Below, piece after piece: positions 42,504 through 52,644 of a DNA stretch of 64,000 bases (the first letter of the stretch is position 1; each line of letters opens with the position of its first letter). The notes beneath the pieces were generated by a model that saw only the letters and a list, made by a program, of their open reading frames with translations, was not told the DNA's origin and made no database searches. The stretch is taken from positions 1-64,000 of the forward strand of contig JBOFXG010000008.1 in NCBI GenBank assembly GCA_051653965.1, given 5' to 3'. The DNA is from CAMREV01 sp051653965 (GTDB lineage: Bacteria; Bacillota_I; Bacilli_A; Mycoplasmatales; Mycoplasmoidaceae). The position numbers and the translations under genes were made by a program.

Positions 42504-43625
42504 ATGGCAGAAAAAAAAGAAAATAAAAAAGCAATAAAATTAGAAAAAAATATTAAAGTTGAAACTAGTTTGTACAATGAAATTTCAAAAATTTTAGATT
42601 TACTTTTATCAAATAATGAGTTGTCTAAAAATTTAGATGACAAGAATTTTTTTAACTCTTTTTCTACTTTATTAAATAATTTTAGATTAATTGAAAATAA
42701 AATTAAACCTAAAATTTCATTACTAGATAAATACACTGGGATATTAAATAATTTAAATAAAAAAATTGAATTCTCAAAAGAAAAATTAGATGATGAAATT
42801 GACATAAGAGATAATATAAATTATATTAGAGTTTTTGTTAAGAATTTAACACATAAAGATTTAGAGTCTTTTCCTTCAGAAGAAATTCAAAAAGATAACA
42901 ATAGCAACACTGAACAAAAAAATCAAAGTACTGAAAATTCAACATCTTCTGCTGATTACAATTATGGTAGCTATGAAGAGTACAAAAAAAATATTCTAAA
43001 TCAAATGGTTCAAAAAAGGCTTGCTGAAGACATGCTAAGTGGTAAATACTATTTCTTTGATAGTAAACCAAAAGCTGTTCCAATATTAAGATATATCATT
43101 GGAGTTATGATTATATTAGCATCATTAATATTGCTATCAATGGTTATAGTTGGTTCTATCACTAAATTAAAAATTCTTAATACAAATGGTGATGTTTTAG
43201 ATTTAACTTTATTTTCAAATCCATTTACAATGATTTTTATAATTGTATTTATATGTCTATTTATTTTTTCAGGATATAAGTATCTTATTCCGGTTAAGAA
43301 TGATAATGCTAAATATAATCTTAGTAATTTATCTCTAGGTCTTTCTGTTTTTGGTGGAATTTTATTATTATCTATAAGTATTGAACCATTAATTCAAATT
43401 GATGCTATTATAAAGAAATATGTTGAAGCAGGCACAACAGCTCAAAATATTGAATTATTTAAAGCATGAAATTGAATTATGTTATCATTATCATTATTGC
43501 TTATATCATTTGGTATACCAATGATAATAAATTATGTGGTTAGACCTAAAAGAGATTTAAAATTAGCTCAAGAGTTAACTGAGAAATATAAAAGAGAAAT
43601 TCATGAAAAAGGAATTATTAAATAA
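42504..43625 (+). CDS. Four-helix membrane protein with coiled-coil N-terminus
   Basis: The protein has 373 residues. The N-terminal 120 residues are a charged coiled coil, followed by an Asn/Gln/Ser linker and an ordered YGSYEEYKKNILNQMVQKRL segment. Then come four hydrophobic helices (about 197-222, 240-260, 275-300, 320-345) and a short basic tail. I recognise no family. It begins one base after holA and its end overlaps the ECF S-component gene by 23 bp, so the two are translated together. Confidence 0.78.
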
Positions 43626-44535
43626 CAAATTTTTGGATTCAAAAAATAAGAATAATTGAAAGATATTCTTATTTCCCTTATATCCAATTAATTTTTTTAG
43701 ATCGACAATATTAATGGCTTTATTATCTTCTTTAGTAGCTTTAAGAGTAATAATGCAATTTTTTACAATTCCAATACCACAATTTGGATTAACACTTTCA
43801 ATTGCTCACACACCAATAATTGTAATTGGATGATTATTTGGACCTGTTATTGGATTTTTCACTGGAATATTGACTGATACAATTTGTTATTTTGCTAAAC
43901 CAACTTCACCTTGATTTTACTTATATGCAATTCAAGAACCACTTTTATGTATGATGTCAGGAATATTAGGATCATTATATGTAATTAATAAAAGTAAAGA
44001 AAAAATGAAAAATGAAATAATAGTTTCAAAATTAATTCTTTATTTATTTGCTTTGTTTACTTTAATTATTTTAATAATTTATGCTCAACCAAATAATAAA
44101 TTTCAGGGTTCAAATGATTTAAAAGATAATGATTTTTTTAATGTATATAAGTATATTGCTATAGGTATTATCATCCTCTTTGTTATAGTTTATGAATTAT
44201 TCTCTTTTTATCTTTATAAGAAAAAAAGAAAAGTTGAAAGACTTTTCTTATACTTAACAACTATAGGATTTTTAAATGCAATAATTTTTTCATTTCTTTT
44301 AGGAACAATTTCTGCAGTTGAATATAGTAGAATATTTTTTCCATCAAATAATAATTTTATAAAATATGGTGCAATGTTTTATGTGATTCCAAGAGTAATT
44401 AAGGAATCTATAAAAACTCCAATTCAAATAATATTGCTATTCTCAATAGTGATGGCAGTAACTCCTTATTTTGAAAAAATGATTAATAATATTTTACTAT
44501 CATGAAATTCAGGAGTAGAAAAAAAAACTAAATAG
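43603..44535 (+). CDS. ECF transporter S component (folate/FolT-like)
   Basis: The protein has 310 residues with several hydrophobic helices. IPIPQFGLTLSIAHTPIIVI followed by GWLFGPVIGFFTGILTDTIC is the typical substrate-binding core of energy-coupling-factor S components; it most resembles the folate-type subgroup, by eye. It would work with a shared EcfA-A'-T module not found in this window. Two TGA codons hide the first half in a standard-code reading. The ATG lies within the previous gene (23-bp overlap). A large cytosolic/linker insertion between helices is unusual. The vitamin is uncertain. Confidence 0.75.
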
Positions 44536-44743
44536 TTTTGTTGTGTAATACAACTCTATTTTGTTTTTTTAAAGTTTTTAAAGTTCTTGCTGAAACCTTT
44601 ACCGTGATAGGATTATTATTATTGTCCATAATTTTAACATTCTGTAAATTAAGATTTCATCTTCTTTTAGAATGGTTCATTGCATGGGATCTTTTATTAC
44701 CACTTAAAGGACCTTTTCCAGTTAATTGATCTTTTCTTGACAT
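44528..44743 (-). CDS. rpmB: 50S ribosomal protein L28
   Basis: The protein has 71 residues. MSRKDQLTGKGPLSGNKRSH, then AMNHSKRRWNLNLQNVKI and KVSARTLKTLKK are the L28 pattern. One Trp is TGA, so only a fragment is visible under the standard code. GGAGAATACA precedes the ATG. The stop overlaps the end of the convergent ECF gene by 8 bp. In Firmicutes rpmB is divergent from the asp23/fakA pair, as it is here. Confidence 0.95.
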
Positions 44744-44847
44744 TGTATTCTCCAATTATTTTTAAAATAACCATAATAAATATAACATATTTAAGATAAA
44801 TAATATATAATTTTATTAAATTTGTTTTATAAATTTTATATTTTATT

Positions 44848-44853
44848 TATAAT
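44848..44853 (+). promoter_or_regulatory. Candidate -10 for the asp23-like/fakA/pfkA/pyk operon
   Basis: TATAAT lies in the 149-bp divergent gap between rpmB and the asp23-like gene, about 40 bp before the start codon. No clear -35 is seen. Confidence 0.35.
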
Positions 44854-44892
44854 ATATTTTTTATAAAAGAAATCAATTTATTAAGGATATCT

Positions 44893-45138
44893 ATGTTTTC
44901 AAATAAATTAATATTAGAAATAATAAAAAGTGATTTGAGTATGATTCCTGGAATTGTCAAAATCCCAGAAAATAAAGATATTCAAATAAAGGATAATGAA
45001 ATCAATATTAGAATTCAATTGATGAATAGCATAAACATAAATGAAACATCTAAATTAATATTAAATCAATTAAGATTTAAATTATTTGATAAAACAAAAA
45101 ACAATAATTTTAAATTGAATATAATTGTGTATATTTAG
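44893..45138 (+). CDS. Short Asp23/YloU-like protein
   Basis: The protein has 81 residues. Sequence similarity to Asp23/Gls24 proteins is weak (IIKSDLSMIPGIVKI, then alternating strands), and the protein is shorter than typical. The assignment relies mainly on the conserved order rpmB, yloU (asp23), yloV (fakA). AAGGATATCT precedes the ATG. In staphylococci Asp23 is membrane-associated, and in several species the gene sits beside fakA; no direct function can be given here. Confidence 0.55.
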   Translation: MFSNKLILEIIKSDLSMIPGIVKIPENKDIQIKDNEINIRIQLMNSININETSKLILNQLRFKLFDKTKNNNFKLNIIVYI

Positions 45139-45153
45139 TTTTTGGAGAAAAAA

Positions 45154-46857
45154 ATGAAAGTAATAAATAATTCATCCCTAATAAAAATGATTCAATATGG
45201 TTCAAAAAAGATTTCTGATAATTTTGAATATATTAACGAATTAAATGTGTTCCCTGTGCCAGATGGTGATACTGGAACTAATATGAAAATTTCTATAACT
45301 GGTGCATACGAGGCTATAAAATCATTTAGTTCTGATGACATATATGATTTTAGTAGACTATTTTCTAGACAACTTCTTTTAAATGCGAGGGGAAATTCTG
45401 GTGTTATTTTCTCTCAAATTTTTAGAGGTTTTTTTGAATCATTAAAAGAAGGTCAAACAGAAATTAAAGTATCTGATATTCCAACACATTTAAAAGATGC
45501 AAAGAATAAATCTTATTCTTCAGTATCAAATCCAGTAGAAGGTACAATTCTTACTGTAATTAGAGTTTTATCTGAAAAAATTGATAAAGTTATAGGTAAT
45601 TTTAAAACAATGCATGATGTTTTTAATTACATTGTTGAAGAAACTAAATTAATTGTTGAAGATACTCCAAATTTATTACCAGCTCTAAAAGAAGCTGGAG
45701 TTTGTGATTCGGGTGCTTATGGATTACTATGTTTTTTTGAAGGAATGTTAGAAGCAATTGATGGAAAATCATTACAAGATGGAGTTTCATCTAAAGGCGA
45801 TACAAATAAAACATTATTGCTTAAAACAAAAAAAGTTTCTTATATTAATACTGTTGAAAGACAAGAAATATCTGAAGAAGGTTTTGGATATTGTTGTGAA
45901 TTTATTTGTAAATTAAATTTTAAACTATTTCCTGAGCAAGACAAAAAAATTAATTTTAATAGGGAAAAATTTGAAGCTGATTTATTAGAAATTGGTGATT
46001 CAGTAGTACTAGTAATAGATGAAGATTTAGTTAAAGTTCATATGCATACTCACTTTCCATATAAAATGCTAGAACTTGGACAAAATTACGGTGAATTTTT
46101 AAAAATTAAAATTGAAAATATGACAGAACAATTTTTAGAAAAATTTTCTGAAAAATCACCAGAAGAAGTATTTAAAAAATTTAAATTAACAAATACTACT
46201 CAAATTATTTGTACTGCTCCTTCTACAAAAATTGGTAAATTTCTTACATCAGAATTTGGAATTTCTACTTATATAAATACTAGTAAAAATGGAAACCCAT
46301 CAATTGCTGACTTCATTAATAAAATAAATGAAGTAAGAGCAAAAAACATAATAATAATAGTTGATGACTCGAATATTATTCTAAGTGCTGAACAAGCAAT
46401 TAAATTAAATGGTTCTAAATTTAATATTCATTTAATAAAATCAAGAAATATTGCTGAATCTTATGTGACACTAATGTCATTTGATCCTACAAAAGATTTT
46501 AAAACAAATTGTAAAACTCTTGAAAGAGCTTTAAAGAATTCAAATAGTGCAATGGTTTCTACTTCAACTAAAACAATTAAAACTAAAAATGGTTTAGTTG
46601 TAAATAAAAATGATTATATTGGAATAATAAATAAGGAAATAAAAGTAGCATCTGATGATTTATTACTTGCTACAAGAAATTCAATTAAATTTCTTGTAGG
46701 TAAAAAAAATGTATCTTGCATATATTTAATTTATGGTATTGAAACAAATGAAAATGAAGTTTCGAAAATACAAAAATATATAAATGAGCAAATTGGTACA
46801 AAATGTAAATTAATAGATGGTGGACAAAAAATTTATAGATTTTATATAGGTTTTTAA
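45154..46857 (+). CDS. fakA: Fatty acid kinase catalytic subunit (DAK2 domain)
   Basis: The protein has 567 residues. The DAK2 kinase domain (about 1-205) begins with ELNVFPVPDGDTGTNMKISI, then LLNARGNSGVIFSQIFRGF and LKEAGVCDSGAYGLL, the ATP and magnesium-binding motifs. The middle and C-terminal domains (VKVHMHTHFPYKMLELGQ, SIADFINKIN) bind the FakB partner. It phosphorylates FakB-bound fatty acids to acyl-phosphates for phospholipid synthesis. The ATG at 45154 is chosen because TTTGGAG precedes it; a TTG at 45142 is in frame but overlaps the Shine-Dalgarno sequence. Two DegV proteins in this window are candidate partners. Confidence 0.92.
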   Translation: MKVINNSSLIKMIQYGSKKISDNFEYINELNVFPVPDGDTGTNMKISITGAYEAIKSFSSDDIYDFSRLFSRQLLLNARGNSGVIFSQIFRGFFESLKEGQTEIKVSDIPTHLKDAKNKSYSSVSNPVEGTILTVIRVLSEKIDKVIGNFKTMHDVFNYIVEETKLIVEDTPNLLPALKEAGVCDSGAYGLLCFFEGMLEAIDGKSLQDGVSSKGDTNKTLLLKTKKVSYINTVERQEISEEGFGYCCEFICKLNFKLFPEQDKKINFNREKFEADLLEIGDSVVLVIDEDLVKVHMHTHFPYKMLELGQNYGEFLKIKIENMTEQFLEKFSEKSPEEVFKKFKLTNTTQIICTAPSTKIGKFLTSEFGISTYINTSKNGNPSIADFINKINEVRAKNIIIIVDDSNIILSAEQAIKLNGSKFNIHLIKSRNIAESYVTLMSFDPTKDFKTNCKTLERALKNSNSAMVSTSTKTIKTKNGLVVNKNDYIGIINKEIKVASDDLLLATRNSIKFLVGKKNVSCIYLIYGIETNENEVSKIQKYINEQIGTKCKLIDGGQKIYRFYIGF

Positions 46858-46872
46858 GATAGAGGATAATTA

Positions 46873-47859
46873 ATGAAAAAGAAAAATTTCGCAATACTAA
46901 CATCTGGAGGAGACTGCTCATCAATGAATATAGTTCTTTCAACATTTGTAAAAAGATGTTTGAAAGAAAATATTCAACCATACTTTGTATACAATGGATT
47001 TAAAGGTTTGTATGATGGAGATATAAAAAAAGCAACTTTAAAAGATTCAATGCATATTTGAAATTTACCAGGTACAAAAATAAAGTCTTCAAGATTTCCT
47101 GAATTTAAAGAAGAATCAATTAGAATAAAAGCAATTCAGAATTTAAAGAAATTTGAAATCGATTACTTGTTTGTATGTGGTGGAAACGGAAGCTACATAG
47201 GAGCTGAAAGATTATCAAATATGGGAGTTAAAATAATTGCTCTTCCTGGAACAATTGACAATGATATTGCTTCTTCTGATTTTACAATTGGATTTGATAC
47301 TGCATTAAATAGTATTAAAGATGATATTTATAAAATTAGATCAACAATGGAATCTCACAACTTTATTTGTTTTGTAGAAATTATGGGAAGAAATTGTTTA
47401 GATCTAACTTTAGATGCAGGATTATGTACTGAAGCAGATTATATAATCACAAATGCAAATATTCTTAAGAAAGAAGAAATTTTAAAAATCATAAAAAACA
47501 TAAGAAAAACAAATAAAGAATCAATTGTAATATTAGTTTCTGAATTACTATATGGAATTGATGGTAATCCAACTTTAAATCAGATTTCAGAATTTGTTTA
47601 TGAAAATATTAAAGAAAAAATAAGAATCAATGTTTTGGGTTATACTCAAAGAGCATCAATACCAACAGCATTTGATTTAAAACTATCTTCAGGCTTAACA
47701 AATTATGCATTTGATTTAGCCATAAAAGATTTGCATGGCATATCAGTTGGTAATCAAGGTTTTAATTATAAAAGTACTCCAATTAATAAAGCTAATAAAA
47801 TGACTATTAAAAGCAAAAAAAATGATGTAGAAGCATTTAATAAAAAATATAAAATATAG
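46873..47859 (+). CDS. pfkA: Divergent 6-phosphofructokinase-like protein
   Basis: The protein has 328 residues, the usual PfkA length. Kept features are TSGGD at the N-terminus, SSRFPEF, the catalytic GTIDNDIASSDFTIGFDTAL, and IMGR. Changed features, judged against E. coli PfkA from memory: GGDGS is GGNGS (Asp103 position), HQRIS is SHNFIC (Arg162 position), the YDR after QRGGSP is FDL (Arg252 position), and the effector-site arginines near residues 21-25 are not conserved. It is followed 8 bp later by pyk, the classical glycolytic pair. It may be a true PFK with altered kinetics or specificity, or the genome may hold another PFK. Confidence 0.8.
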
Positions 47860-47867
47860 GAAAAAAA

Positions 47868-49352
47868 ATGAAACATATAAAAAGAACAAAAATAATAGCA
47901 ACATTAGGACCATCAATAACAGGTAAAATATTTACTTGAGATGCTTATAATAATCCTGAAAATTTTGAAAAAATAATATTAGCTAAAAAAATGATAAAAG
48001 AATTAATTGAAGAAGGAGTAAATGTTTTTAGACTTAACTTTTCTCATGGAACTCATGAAGAACAATCAATTAGAATAAAATTAGTAAATGAAATAGCAGA
48101 TGAATTAAATGTTAATATTTCATTATTATTAGACACAAAAGGCCCTGAAATAAGAGTTGCTAAAATGCAAGATGGTGTAGTTAATATTTCAGAAGGCACT
48201 ATTATTAAAATTCATACTAATAACAAAGAGTTTCTTGGAAATGAAAATGAATTTGCTGTTTATGCCTCTTCAGATAATTACTTTATGGAAAAGGATGTAA
48301 ATATTAATGATCCAATTTATATTGATGATGGAAAATTAGAAGTTATAGCAAAAGAAATAAACACTTCAGAACATTATATAATAGTAGAAACTAAAAATAG
48401 TCATAAATTACAAGGCAACAAAAGAATTAATTTACCAAATGCTGATTATTCAATGGATTTTATAACTGATAAAGAAGTTGAAGATATTAAATTTGCAATT
48501 ATTAATAACTTTGATTATATTGCTGCTTCATTTGTTAACACTGGAGAAAATGTTAGAGAAATAAGAGCTTTAACAAATAAATTTGGTGGAGAATCAATTC
48601 AAATAATTTCTAAAATTGAAACTATGCAATCAATTAAAAATCTTGATGAAATAATTTCACTATCGGATGCAATTATGATTGCTAGAGGAGACTTAGGTCT
48701 TGAAATACCTTATTATGAAGTTCCGTATTGAGAAAAATACATGATTAAGTCTTGTAGATTTAATGGTAAACCAGTAATTGTTGCAACTCAAATGTTGGAT
48801 TCATTAGAAACAAAAATACAACCAACAAGAGCAGAGGTTACAGATGTATTCTTTGCTGTTGAAAGAGGAGCTGATTCTACAATGTTATCTGGTGAAACTG
48901 CAAATGGTTTATACCCAGTAAATGCTGTTAAAGTAATGTCTACAATTGATAAAAAAGCTGAAGAATTATTTGACTACAAAAGATCTTACAATGTTTATTT
49001 TCCTCATACTGAATTTTCGAAAAAATCCTATGGTAATTCAATAGTGGAAATAGCTAGAAAATTATCTCCTGAAAGAGAAATTGAGAATTCAAACTTTGAT
49101 TATGATGCTGTTATTTATTTTGGAAATAATAAAGAAAAAATAAATGCTTTATCTAATATAAGACTATCAGCATGTTTAATAGTAGTTACTGATGATGAGA
49201 GATTAAAAAAATACTTTGGAATCTATTATGGTGTAATTACTAAATATGTTGAAAGTCTTGGAAATATTTTGATTAATAAAGATTCTAAAATAGAAGAGAT
49301 AAAAAAAGAATTTAATTTTAATAAAAAAGTTCTTACTATAATCGAAAAATAA
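47868..49352 (+). CDS. pyk: Pyruvate kinase
   Basis: The protein has 494 residues. It makes ATP and pyruvate from phosphoenolpyruvate. TKIIATLGPS, VFRLNFSHGTHEEQ, LLLDTKGPEIRVA, IISKIETMQSI, MIARGDLGLEIPY and PVIVATQMLDSL, followed by PTRAEVTDVFFAVERGADST, are the active-site and potassium-binding segments. A B domain is present at about residues 100-200. A roughly 15-residue loop after the start (TGKIFTWDAYNNPENFEK) is an insertion also seen in other mollicutes. TGA Trp codons hide the start and a mid-gene site. A terminator follows. Confidence 0.96.
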
Positions 49353-49358
49353 TTATAA

Positions 49359-49386
49359 AAAAATCAGAATTAATATTCTGATTTTT
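49359..49386 (+). terminator. Terminator after pyk
   Basis: AAAAATCAGAAT and ATTCTGATTTTT form a 12-bp stem with a TAAT loop, followed by a T-rich run. It also overlaps the stop of the convergent membrane-protein gene (49385) and may act both ways. Confidence 0.8.
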
Positions 49387-50134
49387 ATTTTTTATTAAAT
49401 TTATTAACTAAGTTTTTATAGTAATAGAATAATGCAAATGATCCTGGAAAGAATACGAAATATAATGCAGATATATATGCCCAACTAGTTGGTTCATCTT
49501 TTGTATTTGTAGCAAATCCATATACTGAATATGTTTCATAAACACCTTCATTATTCAATTGTCTATAAATGAAAGGAATTGTAGCTGCATAAATAGTATA
49601 GATTGTTGGATATATCATTCCAGTACCAAGTGTTGATCAGAATGATCTGTATTCGCCATCTGGTCTAAATCAAAGCTTTACTAATCCAAATATTATAAAA
49701 TATAATGGCATTATTATATGTCATCATACATTACTTGAAATATCATATGCAGATCCAGTATATCCATAACCACCTGATATTAATACCAATATAATGTTAT
49801 AACCAAAGAATGTAAAGAATATATAAGTCATTGCTGATATTAGAAATTTATTTCCTTTAAATATTTGGAACTCTGGATTAAAGAAGTATAGAATAAAAAA
49901 AATTGCTACAATTCAATTACTTTGAGTGGTAAATCTATCTATTATACCAAATCATACTTTATCTCCTCTATCAGTTAGCGCATAGTTAATAAAGTCATAA
50001 CCTGTAAAACAAATTATAATTATTGCATTAATTAAACCAAATAAACAAAGATAGTTAACAATATCAAAAGTTCTATAGTTCTTTTTTAATCTTGTAAAAA
50101 AGTTGTTTTTTTCACTATAGTTTAAATTTTTCAT
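49385..50134 (-). CDS. Polytopic membrane protein (DUF1600/Pr6Pr-like)
   Basis: The protein has 249 residues with about six hydrophobic helices. RFTTQSNWIVAIFFILYFFN and HIIMPLYFIIFGLVKLWFRP follow the layout of Pr6Pr-type and mycoplasma DUF1600 membrane proteins, judged by eye. The start is the second Met (MKNLNYSEK), because AAAGGAGT lies 6 bp upstream of it, whereas the first ATG precedes the Shine-Dalgarno sequence. TGA Trp codons are frequent. It lies downstream of the ferredoxin gene on the same strand. No function is known. Confidence 0.75.
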
Positions 50135-50182
50135 AATTACTCCTTTCATAAATATCTATATATTATATATTTAATAATAATT

Positions 50183-50386
50183 TTATTCATCATCTTTTTT
50201 TTCAATAATAGTTATTGCTTCAGTAGGACAAACTTCAACAACTATATTATCTTCTTCTCCTAATAATTCTTCTATTACTTCTGCTTTAAAATTTTCATCA
50301 TATTTTATTGCTTGATTTGGAGAAGTCACAATACAAGCACCACATGAAATGCACTTATCTTTATCGATAATAATTCTTTTCTTCAT
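50183..50386 (-). CDS. Ferredoxin, single [4Fe-4S] cluster type
   Basis: The protein has 67 residues. CISCGAC supplies three cysteines and VEVCPTEAI the fourth, the spacing of Bacillus-type one-cluster ferredoxins. The surface is strongly acidic (ELLGEEDN and KKDDE tail). It is a soluble electron carrier; the partner enzyme is not visible in this window. AGGAAGATATG gives a good ribosome binding site. Iron-sulphur electron carriers are sparse in mycoplasmas, so the partner is worth identifying. Confidence 0.9.
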   Translation of the reverse strand: MKKRIIIDKDKCISCGACIVTSPNQAIKYDENFKAEVIEELLGEEDNIVVEVCPTEAITIIEKKDDE

Positions 50387-50483
50387 ATCTTCCTCATCTA
50401 TTAAAATAAAATATATTTTTGTTATGATATTATACTTTTAAAAATCAAAATAAAAAGATTTTTTATTTTTTTAATAAACATAT

Positions 50484-50497
50484 TATAATAATATAAT
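50484..50497 (+). promoter_or_regulatory. Candidate -10 region for thiI
   Basis: Two overlapping-phase TATAAT boxes (50484-50489 and 50492-50497) lie 20-35 bp before the thiI start codon, in the divergent gap with the ferredoxin gene. No convincing -35 is seen. Confidence 0.35.
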
Positions 50498-50517
50498 ATG
50501 CTTTGGGATAATGAAAT

Positions 50518-51672
50518 ATGAAAAATATGGTCCTTATTAAATATGGTGACTTATATCTAAAAGGAAAGAATAAAAAGGATTTCATTAGTTCTTTAAGTAG
50601 AAATATTAGAATAGCATTAAGTGATTTTGAAATCAAAATAAAAATTGAATTTGATAAGTGTTTTATTGAATTTGAAAATATAAATTACAAAGATGAAATT
50701 ATAAATATTTTAAAGTATATTCCTGGGATAAGTTTTATAATTCCATGCAAAATAATTGAAAGAGATTTTCAGCTTTTAAAAGAAAATATTTTAAATGATC
50801 TATATGAAAAAGGTACATTTAAAATAGAAGTAAATAGAAAAGACAAAAACTATGATCTTGATTCATATTCATTAAAAAAATTAATCGGTGCATGAATCCT
50901 CAAAAATAGAGAAGATTATTTGGTTGATGTTCATAATCCTGACTTTACAATAAATATTGAAGTAAATAAAAATAATTTTATTTATTACACTAATAAAATA
51001 ATAGGAATTTCCGGATTGCCCATAGGATTAAATGGAAGAGCTTTAGTTTTACTTTCTGGTGGTATTGATTCACCAGTTGCTGGATATCTTTTGCAAAGGA
51101 AGGGCATATTAGTTGACTATATAACATTTGTGACCCCGCCACATACTACTGAAAAAAGCTTAGATAAGGTTAAAAGTTTAGTCAAAAAAATAACTTTAAA
51201 CAATAAGATAAATAACTCATCTTTATATATTATTAATTTAACAAATATAATGAGTGAAATTAATCATATAAAACTTGAAAGTTATAAGATAATTTTGATG
51301 AGAAGAGTTTTTTTAAAAATAGCTTCAAAAGTATCTAAAATCATTAATTCTGATTTTATTGCAACAGGTGACTCACTTGGACAAGTTGCTTCTCAAACAA
51401 TTGAAAGCATTAATTGTACTTCAAGTGCAATTAATGAACCAATTGTTTTAAGGCCCCTTATTACTTTTTCAAAAAATGAAATAATAGATATTGCAAAATT
51501 TATTGGAACATATGAAATATCAATTCTTCCATATGAAGATTCATGTAGTATGTTTGTTCCAAAAAATCCAATAACAAAACCCAAAATCGAAAAGACAATA
51601 GAATTAGAACAAGAATTAGAATACCTAGATGCCCTAATTGAAGTTGCTATAAAAGAAATGATAAGGACATAA
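50518..51672 (+). CDS. thiI: tRNA 4-thiouridine synthetase (ThiI)
   Basis: The protein has 384 residues. An N-terminal ferredoxin-like and THUMP region (about 1-165) precedes the PP-loop LLSGGIDSPVAGYLLQRKG (about residue 180). ATGDSLGQVASQTIESI and LPYEDSCSMFVP are conserved further on. The C-terminal rhodanese domain of E. coli ThiI is absent, as in most Firmicutes. It adenylates U8 of tRNA for sulphur transfer. There is one TGA Trp. The first gene of a thiI-DHH-cls run, it ends one base before the next ATG. Confidence 0.94.
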
Positions 51673-51673
51673 T

Positions 51674-52642
51674 ATGAATTTTGAATTAACAGATGTGCAA
51701 AAAATAATTTTGAAAAAAATAAAATCTTATAATAAGATTTCATTATTTTTTCATGAAAGACCAGACTTTGATGCTCTTGGATCTTGTTATGCATTAAAAC
51801 AATTTATAGATGATAATTTCTCAGGAAAAGATGTAAAGGTTATTGGGTTAGATACATTAGACCATGAATACTTAGGAGGAATTTTTTCCCCTGATCATGA
51901 ACCGATTTCAGAATCATTTTTATGTGAATCTCTCGGAATAGTTTCTGATACTTCTAACACAGCTAGAGTTTATTCTGGCAAGCATGTATTATGTAAAGAG
52001 TTGATTAGGGTTGACCATCATCCAGAAGTAGAAAATTTTGCTTCAACAGAATGAATTGATCCAACATATCCTGCAGCTTGTCAAATGTGAGCTGAATTAT
52101 TTTTAGCATCAAAATTAATTTTTTCTGCAACTACTGCTTCATACTTATATGCTGGAATTATTACTGATACTGGTAGATTTTTACACTATAATACATTACC
52201 TTCTACATATCAAGTTACTTCTAAATTAGTTTCAACTGGATTTAGTAGGGCAAACATACATAATTCAATTTATACAAAAGATAAAAAAGAAATTATGTTT
52301 TCATCATATGTAATTAAAAAAGCAAAGATTGAAGATATGGTTGCATACGCCTTAATACCAAGAGGTGCTCATAAAAAATTTGGAATTCATGTTCAATTTT
52401 CAATGGTTCATATTTTAAATGATATTAGAGGTGTTCAAATATGATCTACACTATATTATGATGAAAATGCTCAAGGGTGAAAAGGTTCAATAAGAAGTAA
52501 TGATATCCCAATAAATAATGTAGCAGAAATGTTTAATGGTGGAGGTCATAAATTTGCAGCTGGTTTTTCTTTAAATTCTGATAAAGATTATCCTAAGGTT
52601 ATTGAAGTATTAAAAAAATATGTTAGAGAAATTAGGCAGTAA
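51674..52642 (+). CDS. nrnA: DHH/DHHA1 phosphoesterase (NrnA-like)
   Basis: The protein has 322 residues. FFHERPDFDALGS is the first metal motif, GIVSDTSNT the second, RVDHHPE the DHH motif, and IITDTGRF a further metal site; NGGGHKFAAGF is the DHHA1 substrate motif. Enzymes of this family degrade short oligoribonucleotides and dephosphorylate 3'-phosphoadenosine 5'-phosphate; mycoplasma homologues are often called MgpA. It is placed between thiI and cls with gaps of 1-2 bp. The family is certain; preference between nanoRNA and pAp is not. Confidence 0.93.
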
Positions 52643-52644
52643 AA

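Noticed and set aside
42838..43083. Cys/Phe-rich minus-strand ORF
   Set aside because: It is a shadow of the 373-residue membrane protein, with no signals of its own.
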